From Treponema sp. (GTDB taxonomy: Bacteria; Spirochaetota; Spirochaetia; Treponematales; Breznakiellaceae), in assembly GCA_009780285.1 (NCBI GenBank), contig WRAL01000015.1, positions 1 through 12,418 on the forward strand: a stretch of 12,418 nt of DNA, in the 5' to 3' direction. The notes beneath the pieces were generated by a model. That model was given only the letters and a program-made list of their open reading frames with translations. It did not search any database and was not told the origin of the DNA. A program made the position numbers and the translations under genes. Shown here in pieces: positions 1 through 5,970 of the stretch. Position 1 is the first letter of the stretch. Every line of letters starts with the position of its first letter.

Positions 1-1134
1 CACGCGCCGGCATTCCCCGCAGGAGATGCAGTCCCGCGCGGCCCTCGCCCCGGTCTGGGACTTGAGCATGGCCACTATCGCGTAGCTGGAGCTGGTAAGC
101 GGTTCGTCCAGGTAGCGAACGTTCTCGCCAAAAAAGGGGGAGCCGGAGACGACCTGGAAAACCTCGCCGGAAAAGCCGCCGCATTCATCGAAGAGGTCGC
201 CCAGCCTTTTTCCTATGCGCGCGCGCATCACCTGCGGCCTTTTTACCGCCGAGCCGCCGACGGCCACGTAGCGCTCGAGGACCGGCTGGCGCAGCCTTAC
301 CGCGTCCCGCGCGGCGGCGAGGGTCGAGGGGCCGAGGAACAGCGCGCTTCCCGGTTCCGCCTCGCTTTTTTTCGCGTGCTCGCGAAGGACTATGCCCATC
401 TCGCGCTCGCTGCGCTGTGGGTACTTCTTTCCGGTAACGATCATCGAGGACTGAAGGCCGTAAAAGGCGGCCTTTTCCAGCATGGCCTGCCCAAGCCGCT
501 TTTCCCCGCTCGAAACGGCGAAGATAACGCGCTCGGCCCCGCAGGCGCCGGCTATAAGGAAGGCGCCCTCGACCACCGCGTCCAGGCGCCCGGCGCAGAG
601 GGCGCGCTCGGCCACGAGCCAGGGATCGTCGAAAACGCAGCGCGCGACCAGGGTTTTGCTTTCCGGCGCGCGACGAAAGCCGGAAAGCAGGGCCGCCAGC
701 GGGCGGCAGGTCCTTTCCATTTCGACTATGCCGAAGCTTTCCAGAATATCCATAAGCTCGAGAAAGCCCACCGGCATCCTCGAGGGGGGCTGGGCATCCT
801 CGACCGAGGATCCGAGCTTGTCGAAGGAGCCGCTCATGCGGATCACCACGCCCTCGCAGGGCCTTCCCTCGCCGTCCTCCCAGCGCGCTATGCGCTCGAC
901 CGTGCCGGGAACCGTGGCGTGAACGCTGGCCAGCGCCCCGGAGCCCTGTCCCACCGGCATTCCCTCAAGCACCTTGTCGCCCTCGCGGACGAGGGGCTTT
1001 AGCCTGCCGCCCGGATGCCGCACGAGCGGGATCACGGAGACGGTCGGCAAAAAGGCCAGGGCGCACGCGTCGGCGCCCGGCACCGTGGAATCTTCAAGGG
1101 AAATTCCCCCTCGGGGAAACGAATATGTTTTCAT
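1..1134 (-). CDS. rnfC: RnfC-family subunit of the Rnf electron transport complex, 3'-truncated by the window edge
   Basis: The minus strand reads as one open frame of 378 codons from the ATG at 1134 to the window edge. It starts MKTYSFPRGGIS, the usual RnfC opening, followed by a biotinyl-like lobe (about residues 35-85, ending VHATVPGTV), a Rossmann-like middle, an SLBB-like part (RQPVLERYVAVGG, 282-294) and the first 4Fe-4S motif, CISCGEC, at 369-375. The rest, with the second cluster, lies outside. RnfC is the peripheral membrane subunit that passes electrons between NADH and ferredoxin in the ion-pumping Rnf complex. The Gly-rich FMN loop (GLGGAGFPT in E. coli RsxC), the NAAECEP motif and the YPSGG motif are replaced here by GIVEMERTC, ARCVFDDP and YPQRS. 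A TAG stop six codons upstream makes 1134 the first possible ATG; the ribosome site is weak. It lies 52 bases behind the PAP2-like gene and may be read with it. PduS-like proteins are an alternative family. Confidence 0.82.
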   Translation of the reverse strand, partial: MKTYSFPRGGISLEDSTVPGADACALAFLPTVSVIPLVRHPGGRLKPLVREGDKVLEGMPVGQGSGALASVHATVPGTVERIARWEDGEGRPCEGVVIRMSGSFDKLGSSVEDAQPPSRMPVGFLELMDILESFGIVEMERTCRPLAALLSGFRRAPESKTLVARCVFDDPWLVAERALCAGRLDAVVEGAFLIAGACGAERVIFAVSSGEKRLGQAMLEKAAFYGLQSSMIVTGKKYPQRSEREMGIVLREHAKKSEAEPGSALFLGPSTLAAARDAVRLRQPVLERYVAVGGSAVKRPQVMRARIGKRLGDLFDECGGFSGEVFQVVSGSPFFGENVRYLDEPLTSSSYAIVAMLKSQTGARAARDCISCGECRRV

Positions 1135-1186
1135 CCGGCCGCTAACACCCTAACGCGCCGCGCCGGAAAAATCAACCTCCCGATTT

Positions 1187-1675
1187 TCACAGGAGCGCGA
1201 TCCCGGCCGCGACGAAAACGCCCAGAAGCCCGCCGACGACGACTTCCAGCGGCGTGTGGCCCTTAATTTCCTTGGCCGGATGAAACTCCGCGCCGGTTTT
1301 CTCGGCGATCGTCCTGCCCAGACTGTTGACCGTCTTTGAAAGAAGGCCCGTGGCGCGCCGAACTCCCACCGCGTCGCGAAGAACCACCATCGCGAACCAC
1401 ATCGAAAGGACGAACATGTTCGACTTGAGGCCCTCGACGAAGGCTATGGACACGCAGAGCGCGCAGACGACGGAGGCGTGGCTCGACGGCATCCCGCCGG
1501 TGCGCCAGGTGATTATTTCGACAAGCTCGCGGGTTCTTTTCATGCGCCCGCTCAGGACGTGGATCAGCCCTTTGAGAAGCTGGGCGATCAGAAGGCTGGT
1601 GAAGGGCGCCATAAAGACGGGGTTCTCGAAGAACGCCCGTATCGAAGCCGCCCTAAGCGAAATATCCGCAAACAT
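1187..1675 (-). CDS. Divergent PAP2 family membrane protein (DUF212/YuiD-like)
   Basis: This 162-residue protein has the DUF212 (divergent PAP2) signature throughout: GGMPSSH at 60-66, VLRDAVGVRRATG at 98-110, and KGHTPLEVVVGGLLG at 138-152. Members are small integral membrane proteins related to type 2 phosphatidic acid phosphatases; here the Ser-His pair (S65, H66) and H140 match the phosphatase-like positions, but the substrate of the family is not established. About four hydrophobic segments are visible (around 20-40, 62-82, 88-105 and 143-162). Length is typical of the family. The ATG at 1675 is the first start after an in-frame TAA. AAGGG touches it directly, too close for a normal ribosome site. 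A TTGACA box 28 bases upstream suggests its own promoter, and rnfC follows 52 bases downstream. Confidence 0.85.
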   Translation of the reverse strand: MFADISLRAASIRAFFENPVFMAPFTSLLIAQLLKGLIHVLSGRMKRTRELVEIITWRTGGMPSSHASVVCALCVSIAFVEGLKSNMFVLSMWFAMVVLRDAVGVRRATGLLSKTVNSLGRTIAEKTGAEFHPAKEIKGHTPLEVVVGGLLGVFVAAGIALL

Positions 1676-1680
1676 CCCTT

Positions 1681-1709
1681 ACGATGCGCAATGCGCGGGC
1701 CTTTGTCAA
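1681..1709 (-). promoter_or_regulatory. Predicted promoter of the PAP2-like gene
   Basis: On the minus strand a perfect -35 box TTGACA (1704-1709) is followed by a 17-base spacer and CATCGT (1681-1686), a 3/6 match to TATAAT. The -10 box ends five bases before the ATG, so the predicted start of transcription falls on or beside the start codon. A GGGCGCCC palindrome lies two bases upstream of the -35 box. Confidence 0.45.
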
Positions 1710-1711
1710 TT

Positions 1712-1759
1712 GGGCGCCCGAGCAGTCTGTCGCGAATCCGCGAGCCCATCCGGGCGCCC
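1712..1759. repeat. Two GGGCGCCC palindromes 40 bases apart upstream of the PAP2-like promoter
   Basis: The 8-base palindrome GGGCGCCC occurs at 1712-1719 and 1752-1759, with centres exactly 40 bases apart. The first abuts the -35 box of the PAP2-like gene with a 2-base gap. The same word sits two bases upstream of the -35 box of pheS (4285-4292). They could be operator half-sites, but roughly one chance copy of such a word is expected in a GC-rich window of this size. Confidence 0.3.
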
Positions 1760-1782
1760 GCGCAAGCGTCGGGCGCGAAGCC

Positions 1783-1818
1783 GGATATTGCCCCTGACTC
1801 GCGCCGGGGACAATATCC
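1783..1818. repeat. Long inverted repeat (12-bp stem) downstream of ssb
   Basis: GGATATTGCCCC (1783-1794) pairs with GGGGACAATATCC (1806-1818) apart from one bulged A at 1810, around an 11-base loop. It begins seven bases after the ssb stop codon on the minus strand. Neither strand has a T-run after it, so it is not a classical intrinsic terminator. It may protect or end the ssb transcript 3' end, or separate it from the promoter of the next gene. Confidence 0.6.
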
Positions 1819-1824
1819 CGAGGG

Positions 1825-2247
1825 TTAAAACGCGGCCTGCATCTCCTCGCGCTCGGCGGCGCGGGCCTCGTCGTGAAGGCTTTGCGCGGCGGCGAAGCCG
1901 TCGTCGCCCGCCTCGCGCGCGAATTCCGGCCTGAACTCCACGTGCTCGGCGACGATCATGATCCGCGAGTGGGTCTTGCCGTCGTCGCCGGTCCACCTGT
2001 TCTGCTTGAGCCGCCCGACGACCCTTACGCCCCGGCCTTTTTTGCCTTGGTTGCCGCAGGTTTCCGCGAGCTTGGACCAGGTTTCGATGTCGAAAAACGA
2101 AACCTCCTTTTCCAGGCCGGCGTCCTGCTTGAAATAGCGGTTCGACGCCAGGCTGAAAGTGCAAACCGGCGTTCCCTTCGGCGTGGTGCGATACTGCGGC
2201 TCGCGAACCATGTTCCCTTCGATCAAGATACTGTTCAAATTGTTCAT
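1825..2247 (-). CDS. ssb: Single-stranded DNA-binding protein
   Basis: The 140-residue product begins MNNLNSILIEGNMVREPQYR, the opening strand of the bacterial SSB OB-fold, and continues through TPKGTPVCTFSLASNR (22-37), EVSFFDIETWSKLAE (48-62) and GRGVRVVGRLKQNRW (71-85). SSB tetramers coat single-stranded DNA in replication, repair and recombination. The frame stays open upstream to 2511, but the ATG at 2247 is the start, because GGAGG lies six bases before it and homology begins there. The C-terminal tail is short and ends EREEMQAAF: a final Phe and several Glu are kept, but the Asp-rich DDDIPF-type tip that recruits partner proteins is absent. The gene stands alone between a terminator upstream and a hairpin downstream, unlike the frequent rpsF-ssb-rpsR arrangement. 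Confidence 0.93.
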   Translation of the reverse strand: MNNLNSILIEGNMVREPQYRTTPKGTPVCTFSLASNRYFKQDAGLEKEVSFFDIETWSKLAETCGNQGKKGRGVRVVGRLKQNRWTGDDGKTHSRIMIVAEHVEFRPEFAREAGDDGFAAAQSLHDEARAAEREEMQAAF

Positions 2248-2372
2248 CTCCTGCCTCCGATGGCTTCTGCTCCGACGGCCAACGCCGCCGCGCTCAGGCG
2301 CATTCCCCGCGCCTGCATACCATATACATGGCGCAAAATCGCGTTTTGCTTGGTTCCCGGAGAAATTTTTTG
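2248..2372 (-). promoter_or_regulatory. Leader region of ssb, promoter not resolved
   Basis: This stretch between the upstream terminator and the ssb start must hold the ssb promoter if the terminator works. It includes an AT-rich patch, CCATGTATATGG on the minus strand (about 2329-2340), which contains TATATG, a 4/6 match to a -10 box, inside a short inverted repeat. No convincing -35 box is seen, so the promoter position is unproven. Confidence 0.3.
2254..2258 (-). promoter_or_regulatory. Ribosome binding site of ssb
   Basis: GGAGG on the minus strand lies six bases before the ATG at 2247. It selects this start over the upstream in-frame codons that would add 88 residues without SSB homology. 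Confidence 0.85.
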
Positions 2373-2394
2373 AAAAAAAATGGCCTCGGGGCCA
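2373..2394 (-). terminator. Rho-independent terminator after the endonuclease IV-like gene
   Basis: On the minus strand the stem TGGCC-CCGA-GGCCA (2381-2394) is followed at once by a run of eight T (2373-2380). It lies 43 bases past the stop codon of the TIM-barrel gene and separates that transcript from ssb. Confidence 0.8.
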
Positions 2395-2437
2395 AGTCGG
2401 CGCGCGGCCGCGCAGCGGGCGGCGGATTGGGATACCG

Positions 2438-3550
2438 TCACGCTCCGACTTGATCGGAACATCCATCGCGAAGGTTTTGTCCAGGCTCGCCGAGCCCGCG
2501 CTCGCGGGCAAGCCAGGCGGAATCCTTGAGCATGGCGCTGTAATGCGCTCTTTGAAAAACCATCGGAAGGGCGGAAAGCCGGCCGTCGGCTAGCCAGGGA
2601 TACGCCGTCCCGCGCTCGATGGAGGCGCCGAGGGCGCTGTAGCCGTGAAGGTCCAGCCCGCATCCAAAGCGCAGGGTCGGTGGGCCGCCGTTCATATGCG
2701 CGAGGCCAACCGGCGCGGCGGCTATGTCGGCCGGCGAAAGCTCCTCGCCGGAGGCCCAGGAATGCGCGCTGTCCCAACAAAGGCCGTAGCGCTCGCGGTC
2801 AAGGCCCGAGACCAGGGCCGCGCAGCCTCGGAAGTCGGAAGTCGCGCCTGCGGCTTGGGCGGGCATGTTTTCCAGCAGTATTTTCGCCCGAGCGCCTCGT
2901 CGGGAAAGCGCGCCGATAAAGGGATCGAAAAGCCAGCACAGATTTTGGGAAAATCTTCGCGCGAGCTCCTCTTTTTCCGCGCCGGCGCTTTCCCCGGCCG
3001 GAAGGTAGGCGCCGTTTTTCGTCTCGCCGGGCATTCGCGGATAGCCGCAGTGGACGACGAAGCCAAGCTCCGCGCCGACCTCGTCCGACAGGCCGGCGGA
3101 GAAGGCGTTAAGGTACTCGACCTGGGCGCGCGCGAGCGGAACGCTGGCCGTTTCCCCCTTCCAGCGGATCTGGCTGGGATCGAAGGGGATCCAAAGGTTA
3201 AAAAGGTAAGGCAAATGAAAAAAAAGCCGAATCCGGCCCTCGCGCGCGAGCCGCAAAAGGCCCGGCTCCACTTTGTCCGGATCGCGGAAGGAGGCCAGCT
3301 CCCCGGCGTCGGCCTGTATGGTCGGCGGGCCCGGCGCGCTTCCGGCCCGCTTTATGGCGCGCTCTATCATCGGCCAGCGGCGACAGTGGGCCAGACCGAC
3401 CGGAAAGCCGGCGGCGATCTGGCGGGCAAGCTCGTCCTCGATTTCCGCCTCGCTCCAATGCTCGGCGCGCGCTTCCGGGTCGCGCGCGTAGCCCACGCTG
3501 TCGCGCTGCCTCAGGCCGAAAAGCTCGCGCAGTTTCAGGAGCGCGCTCAA
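2438..3550 (-). CDS. Endonuclease IV-like TIM-barrel protein (AP endonuclease 2 superfamily)
   Basis: The 370-residue product resembles endonuclease IV (Nfo), the three-metal AP endonuclease of base excision repair. Eight of the nine Nfo metal ligands can be placed with fitting spacing: H112 (FFHLPYLFN), H167 (FVVHCGY), E227 (ILLENM), D260 and H263 (LCWDSAHSWASG), H285 (AHMNG), D300 and H302 (DLHGYSALG). The ninth, E261 of E. coli Nfo, lands on Q333 in PMVFQRAH. The protein is about 85 residues longer than Nfo, with an N-terminal extension of about 40 residues and insertions between H112 and E227. The DNA-repair role is therefore uncertain; a sugar isomerase-like or other metalloenzyme of this fold is possible. 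The start is a TTG (3548-3550) overlapping the upstream TGA as TTGA, without a visible ribosome site, which suggests translational coupling; a slightly later start cannot be excluded. A terminator follows. Confidence 0.72.
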   Translation of the reverse strand: MSALLKLRELFGLRQRDSVGYARDPEARAEHWSEAEIEDELARQIAAGFPVGLAHCRRWPMIERAIKRAGSAPGPPTIQADAGELASFRDPDKVEPGLLRLAREGRIRLFFHLPYLFNLWIPFDPSQIRWKGETASVPLARAQVEYLNAFSAGLSDEVGAELGFVVHCGYPRMPGETKNGAYLPAGESAGAEKEELARRFSQNLCWLFDPFIGALSRRGARAKILLENMPAQAAGATSDFRGCAALVSGLDRERYGLCWDSAHSWASGEELSPADIAAAPVGLAHMNGGPPTLRFGCGLDLHGYSALGASIERGTAYPWLADGRLSALPMVFQRAHYSAMLKDSAWLARERGLGEPGQNLRDGCSDQVGA

Positions 3551-4266
3551 TGGACCGAAAAGGGAATGACTTCGACTATCTGCACGCGAAAGCGCGCCTG
3601 CGCGAAAAGCCGGCCGGAATTGACGTAAAAGCGAGGGAAGGACGCCAGGCTTATAAGGCCCGATGCTTCCCGCGGCCTGTTGCGCTCCTGTCCCCGCAGC
3701 GCCTCGCGCAGGGCCGAGCGCGCCGCGTCCTCTAGCGCCGCGTAGCGGATCTCGAGCCAGGTGGAATCAGGCTCCGGGCCGTAAAGCGGGGCCGATCCAA
3801 GGCCCTGCGCGTTTCGCAGCGTTCCCATGCGCCAGCCTTGCAGGCGCATTTGCTGATGCGGGTCCATGCTGTAGTCCGCCCAAACGCGCAGGCGGGCGTC
3901 GGCGTGAAACACGTCCGTAACGGCCAGCCTTGGATCGCCCCAGGCGATCTCGCCCCTGGGCTCCAGCGGGCCGAAGCGCTCGGGGATTCCCCTTGCCGCC
4001 TCGCCGATCTCGTAGCTGAACGACCAGCCGTAGATCATGGCCGAGAAAAAAAGCGCCGCCTCCTGCAAGGCCCGCCGGCCGGCGCTTTCCGGGCTGAGCG
4101 GATATTCAGGATCCGGCCGGTCGCCGTGGATGGGCTCAAGATCCACCCAGACCTCGCCCCGGATGACAAGCTCGTCGGCGCCGAAGTCGCGCTGCTGCGC
4201 CGGGGCGGGAAAGAGCCGCGCGAGAAGGCCGAGAAAAATGAGCGGGAATAGCGCCAAGGGTCTCAT
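3547..4266 (-). CDS. Exported protein of unknown function
   Basis: I do not recognise a family for this 239-residue protein. It starts MRPLALFPLIFLGLLARLF, a signal peptide with probable cleavage after APA (residue 23) or nearby; no lipobox Cys is present, so a periplasmic location is inferred. The mature part is rich in Arg and aromatics and has alternating patterns that suggest beta structure (VIRGEVWVDLEP at 34-45, AQARFRVQIVEVIPF at 222-236) plus an Ala-rich helix at 175-191. The ATG at 4266 is preceded by GAGGC and, five bases back, by GATAAT (4272-4277), a 5/6 match to a -10 box. It heads the block with the TIM-barrel gene, overlapping it by three bases (TTGA), and is divergent from pheS. 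A role shared with the downstream gene is possible but not shown. Confidence 0.72.
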   Translation of the reverse strand: MRPLALFPLIFLGLLARLFPAPAQQRDFGADELVIRGEVWVDLEPIHGDRPDPEYPLSPESAGRRALQEAALFFSAMIYGWSFSYEIGEAARGIPERFGPLEPRGEIAWGDPRLAVTDVFHADARLRVWADYSMDPHQQMRLQGWRMGTLRNAQGLGSAPLYGPEPDSTWLEIRYAALEDAARSALREALRGQERNRPREASGLISLASFPRFYVNSGRLFAQARFRVQIVEVIPFSVH

Positions 4267-4271
4267 GCCTC

Positions 4272-4277
4272 ATTATC
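4272..4277 (-). promoter_or_regulatory. Candidate -10 box of the exported-protein gene
   Basis: GATAAT on the minus strand matches TATAAT at five of six positions and lies five bases before the ATG at 4266. The -35 region is poor (TTTCAA with a 17-base spacer, 3/6). If used, transcription would start at or next to the initiation codon. Confidence 0.35.
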
Positions 4278-4294
4278 GGCGCAGGGGCGCCCGA

Positions 4295-4324
4295 TTGAAA
4301 GCCCCCGGCCAAATTTGCTATGCT
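4295..4324 (+). promoter_or_regulatory. Predicted pheST promoter
   Basis: TTGAAA (4295-4300, 5/6 match) and TATGCT (4319-4324, 4/6 match) are separated by 18 bases. The -10 box ends five bases before the pheS ATG at 4330, which predicts a transcript with almost no leader. A GGGCGCCC palindrome (4285-4292) lies two bases upstream of the -35 box. No T-box or attenuator is possible in so short a leader. Confidence 0.5.
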
Positions 4325-4329
4325 GGAGC

Positions 4330-5970
4330 ATGGCTACCGACGCTCAGAGCAAGGCCGACGATCTGCGGGCCTTGGCGAAAAATCTGCATCCCCTGGAAGT
4401 CCGCGCCCTTCTCGCCTACGGGCCGGGCGACGAGCTTACGATCGAGAGGGTGGAAAAAGACCTGGGCTTCAAGCCGGGCAACGGGAATCAGGCGCTTTCG
4501 TGGCTGGTCGGGAAAAACCTGGCGCGCGAGCTACGGCGCGAGACGCGGGTTCTTTTCGAGCTTACCGATTTGGGCAGGCTTTGGCTGGAAGGCGGCCATC
4601 CTCGCGCCCGCGTGTTTGAGCTTGCGCTAAAGAGGCCGGGCGAGCTTGGCCTTGCCGAGCTTGGCGCGGAATTGGGCCTTGACCAAAAGGATTTAGGAAG
4701 CGCCTTCGGCGCGCTTTCGAAGTCCGGCGCGCTCGCCCTGGACGAAAACAAAAGGATCGTTCCGGCGGCGGGCTCAGGCGCTACGGACGCGGCCGGCGTC
4801 GCTATCCTTGGCGCGCTTCTGGAAAGGGCGGCAAAGAGTGATCCGGCGCAGCTTGAGCTTGACAATCTGAGCGATTCGGAAAGGCAGGAGATCGCGCGCA
4901 ATTCCAAAAAGCGCGGCGCGGCGGACGCGGCGTTTCGGGAGATAGAGCGCGAGACCGCGATCTTCGGCCTTCTTCCGGCGGCCTTCGAGGTGGCGCGCTC
5001 CCTGCGCGAGCAGGGGATCGCCGGCGACGAGATAGGCGCGCTTACGCCGCGCATGCTTGAAACCGGCGCCTGGAAAGGCCGGGCCTTTAGGTCCTACGGC
5101 GTGAACGTTCCGCCGGCGCGCCTTATTCCCGGCCGAAGCAACGCCTACGCGAAATTTCTTGAGGACATTAAGGACAAGCTCGCATCCCTGGGTTTCGAGG
5201 AATTCGACGGCCCGCTGGTGGAAACCGAGTTCTGGAACTGCGACGCGCTTTTCATGCCGCAGTTCCATTCCGCGCGAGAGATTCACGACAGCTACAGCGT
5301 CGCCGATCCGGCCTCCGCCGACGGCCTTGCTCGCGCGAAGTCTATCGCCGAGCCCTGGCTTTCCAACGTCGCCTCGGCGCACGAATGCGGCGGCGCTACC
5401 GGAAGCCGGGGCTGGAGCTACGCCTTCGACCGGGATTTTACCCGCCGCCTGATGCTGCGCAGCCAGGGCACGGTGATTTCCGCAAAGACCCTTCCCGTGG
5501 CGAAAATTCCGGGAAAGTATTTCGGCATGGCGCGCTGCTTCCGCTACGATCACGTTGACGCGACGCATCTTCCGGATTTTTTTCAGACCGAGGGAATCGT
5601 TCTGGGCGAAAGCGTCAACCTGCGCACGCTTTTGGGAATGCTTGAAATGTTCGCCGTGGAAGTCGCCGGCGCCAAGGAAGTGCGCTACGTTCCCGGCTAC
5701 TTTCCCTTTACCGAGCCTTCGGTGGAGATACACATAAAGCATCCGGTTCTTGGCTGGTTCGAGCTTGGGGGATCCGGCATTTTCCGCCCGGAAGTAACCG
5801 AAAGCCTTGGAGTTAAGGTGCCGGTGGCGGCCTGGGGGCTGGGGATCGATCGCATGGCGATGATGGCGCTGGGAATAAACGACATGCGCGAGCTTTTTAC
5901 GTTCGACATTGAAAGCGCCAGGCTGCTCCGTTCCAAGCCGACGAAGAGCGAAGGAGGCAAAAATGCCTAA
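4330..5970 (+). CDS. pheS: Phenylalanyl-tRNA synthetase alpha subunit, archaeal/eukaryotic type
   Basis: The 546-residue protein is the catalytic subunit of the cytoplasmic (alpha-beta)2 enzyme that charges tRNA-Phe. Residues 1 to about 210 hold the winged-helix-like tRNA-binding modules seen in archaeal and eukaryotic alpha subunits (LHPLEVRALLAYGPGDELTI at 17-36). The class II core follows: motif 1 region GRSNAYAKFLEDIK near 265, motif 2 RCFRYDHVDATHLPDFFQTEG at 402-422, and motif 3 AAWGLGIDRMAM at 500-511. Typical bacterial alpha subunits are about 330-350 residues and lack this N-terminus. The ATG at 4330 is chosen because homology-like sequence begins there; only GGAG one base away precedes it, and a predicted promoter ends five bases upstream. 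The stop codon overlaps the start of pheT by eight bases, so the two subunits are translationally coupled. Confidence 0.95.
   Translation: MATDAQSKADDLRALAKNLHPLEVRALLAYGPGDELTIERVEKDLGFKPGNGNQALSWLVGKNLARELRRETRVLFELTDLGRLWLEGGHPRARVFELALKRPGELGLAELGAELGLDQKDLGSAFGALSKSGALALDENKRIVPAAGSGATDAAGVAILGALLERAAKSDPAQLELDNLSDSERQEIARNSKKRGAADAAFREIERETAIFGLLPAAFEVARSLREQGIAGDEIGALTPRMLETGAWKGRAFRSYGVNVPPARLIPGRSNAYAKFLEDIKDKLASLGFEEFDGPLVETEFWNCDALFMPQFHSAREIHDSYSVADPASADGLARAKSIAEPWLSNVASAHECGGATGSRGWSYAFDRDFTRRLMLRSQGTVISAKTLPVAKIPGKYFGMARCFRYDHVDATHLPDFFQTEGIVLGESVNLRTLLGMLEMFAVEVAGAKEVRYVPGYFPFTEPSVEIHIKHPVLGWFELGGSGIFRPEVTESLGVKVPVAAWGLGIDRMAMMALGINDMRELFTFDIESARLLRSKPTKSEGGKNA
5952..5957 (+). 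promoter_or_regulatory. Ribosome binding site of pheT
   Basis: AGGAGG lies inside the end of pheS, five bases before the ATG at 5963. It fixes the pheT start over an in-frame ATG at 5909. Confidence 0.88.

Noticed and set aside
376..1002. 208-codon plus-strand frame opposite rnfC
   Set aside because: The minus strand translates without interruption into an RnfC-like protein with a 4Fe-4S motif, so this frame is a shadow.
2248..2511. N-terminal extension of ssb by 88 codons
   Set aside because: The extension crosses the predicted terminator, has no SSB homology, and a good ribosome site selects the ATG at 2247.
2645..3628. 327-codon open frame on the plus strand opposite the TIM-barrel gene
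   Set aside because: The minus-strand frame holds recognisable metal-ligand motifs. The plus-strand translation is Arg/Ala-rich and shows no motif or ribosome site.
4267..4329. T-box or attenuator controlling pheST
   Set aside because: The divergent spacer is only 63 bases, and the predicted transcript start leaves almost no leader.
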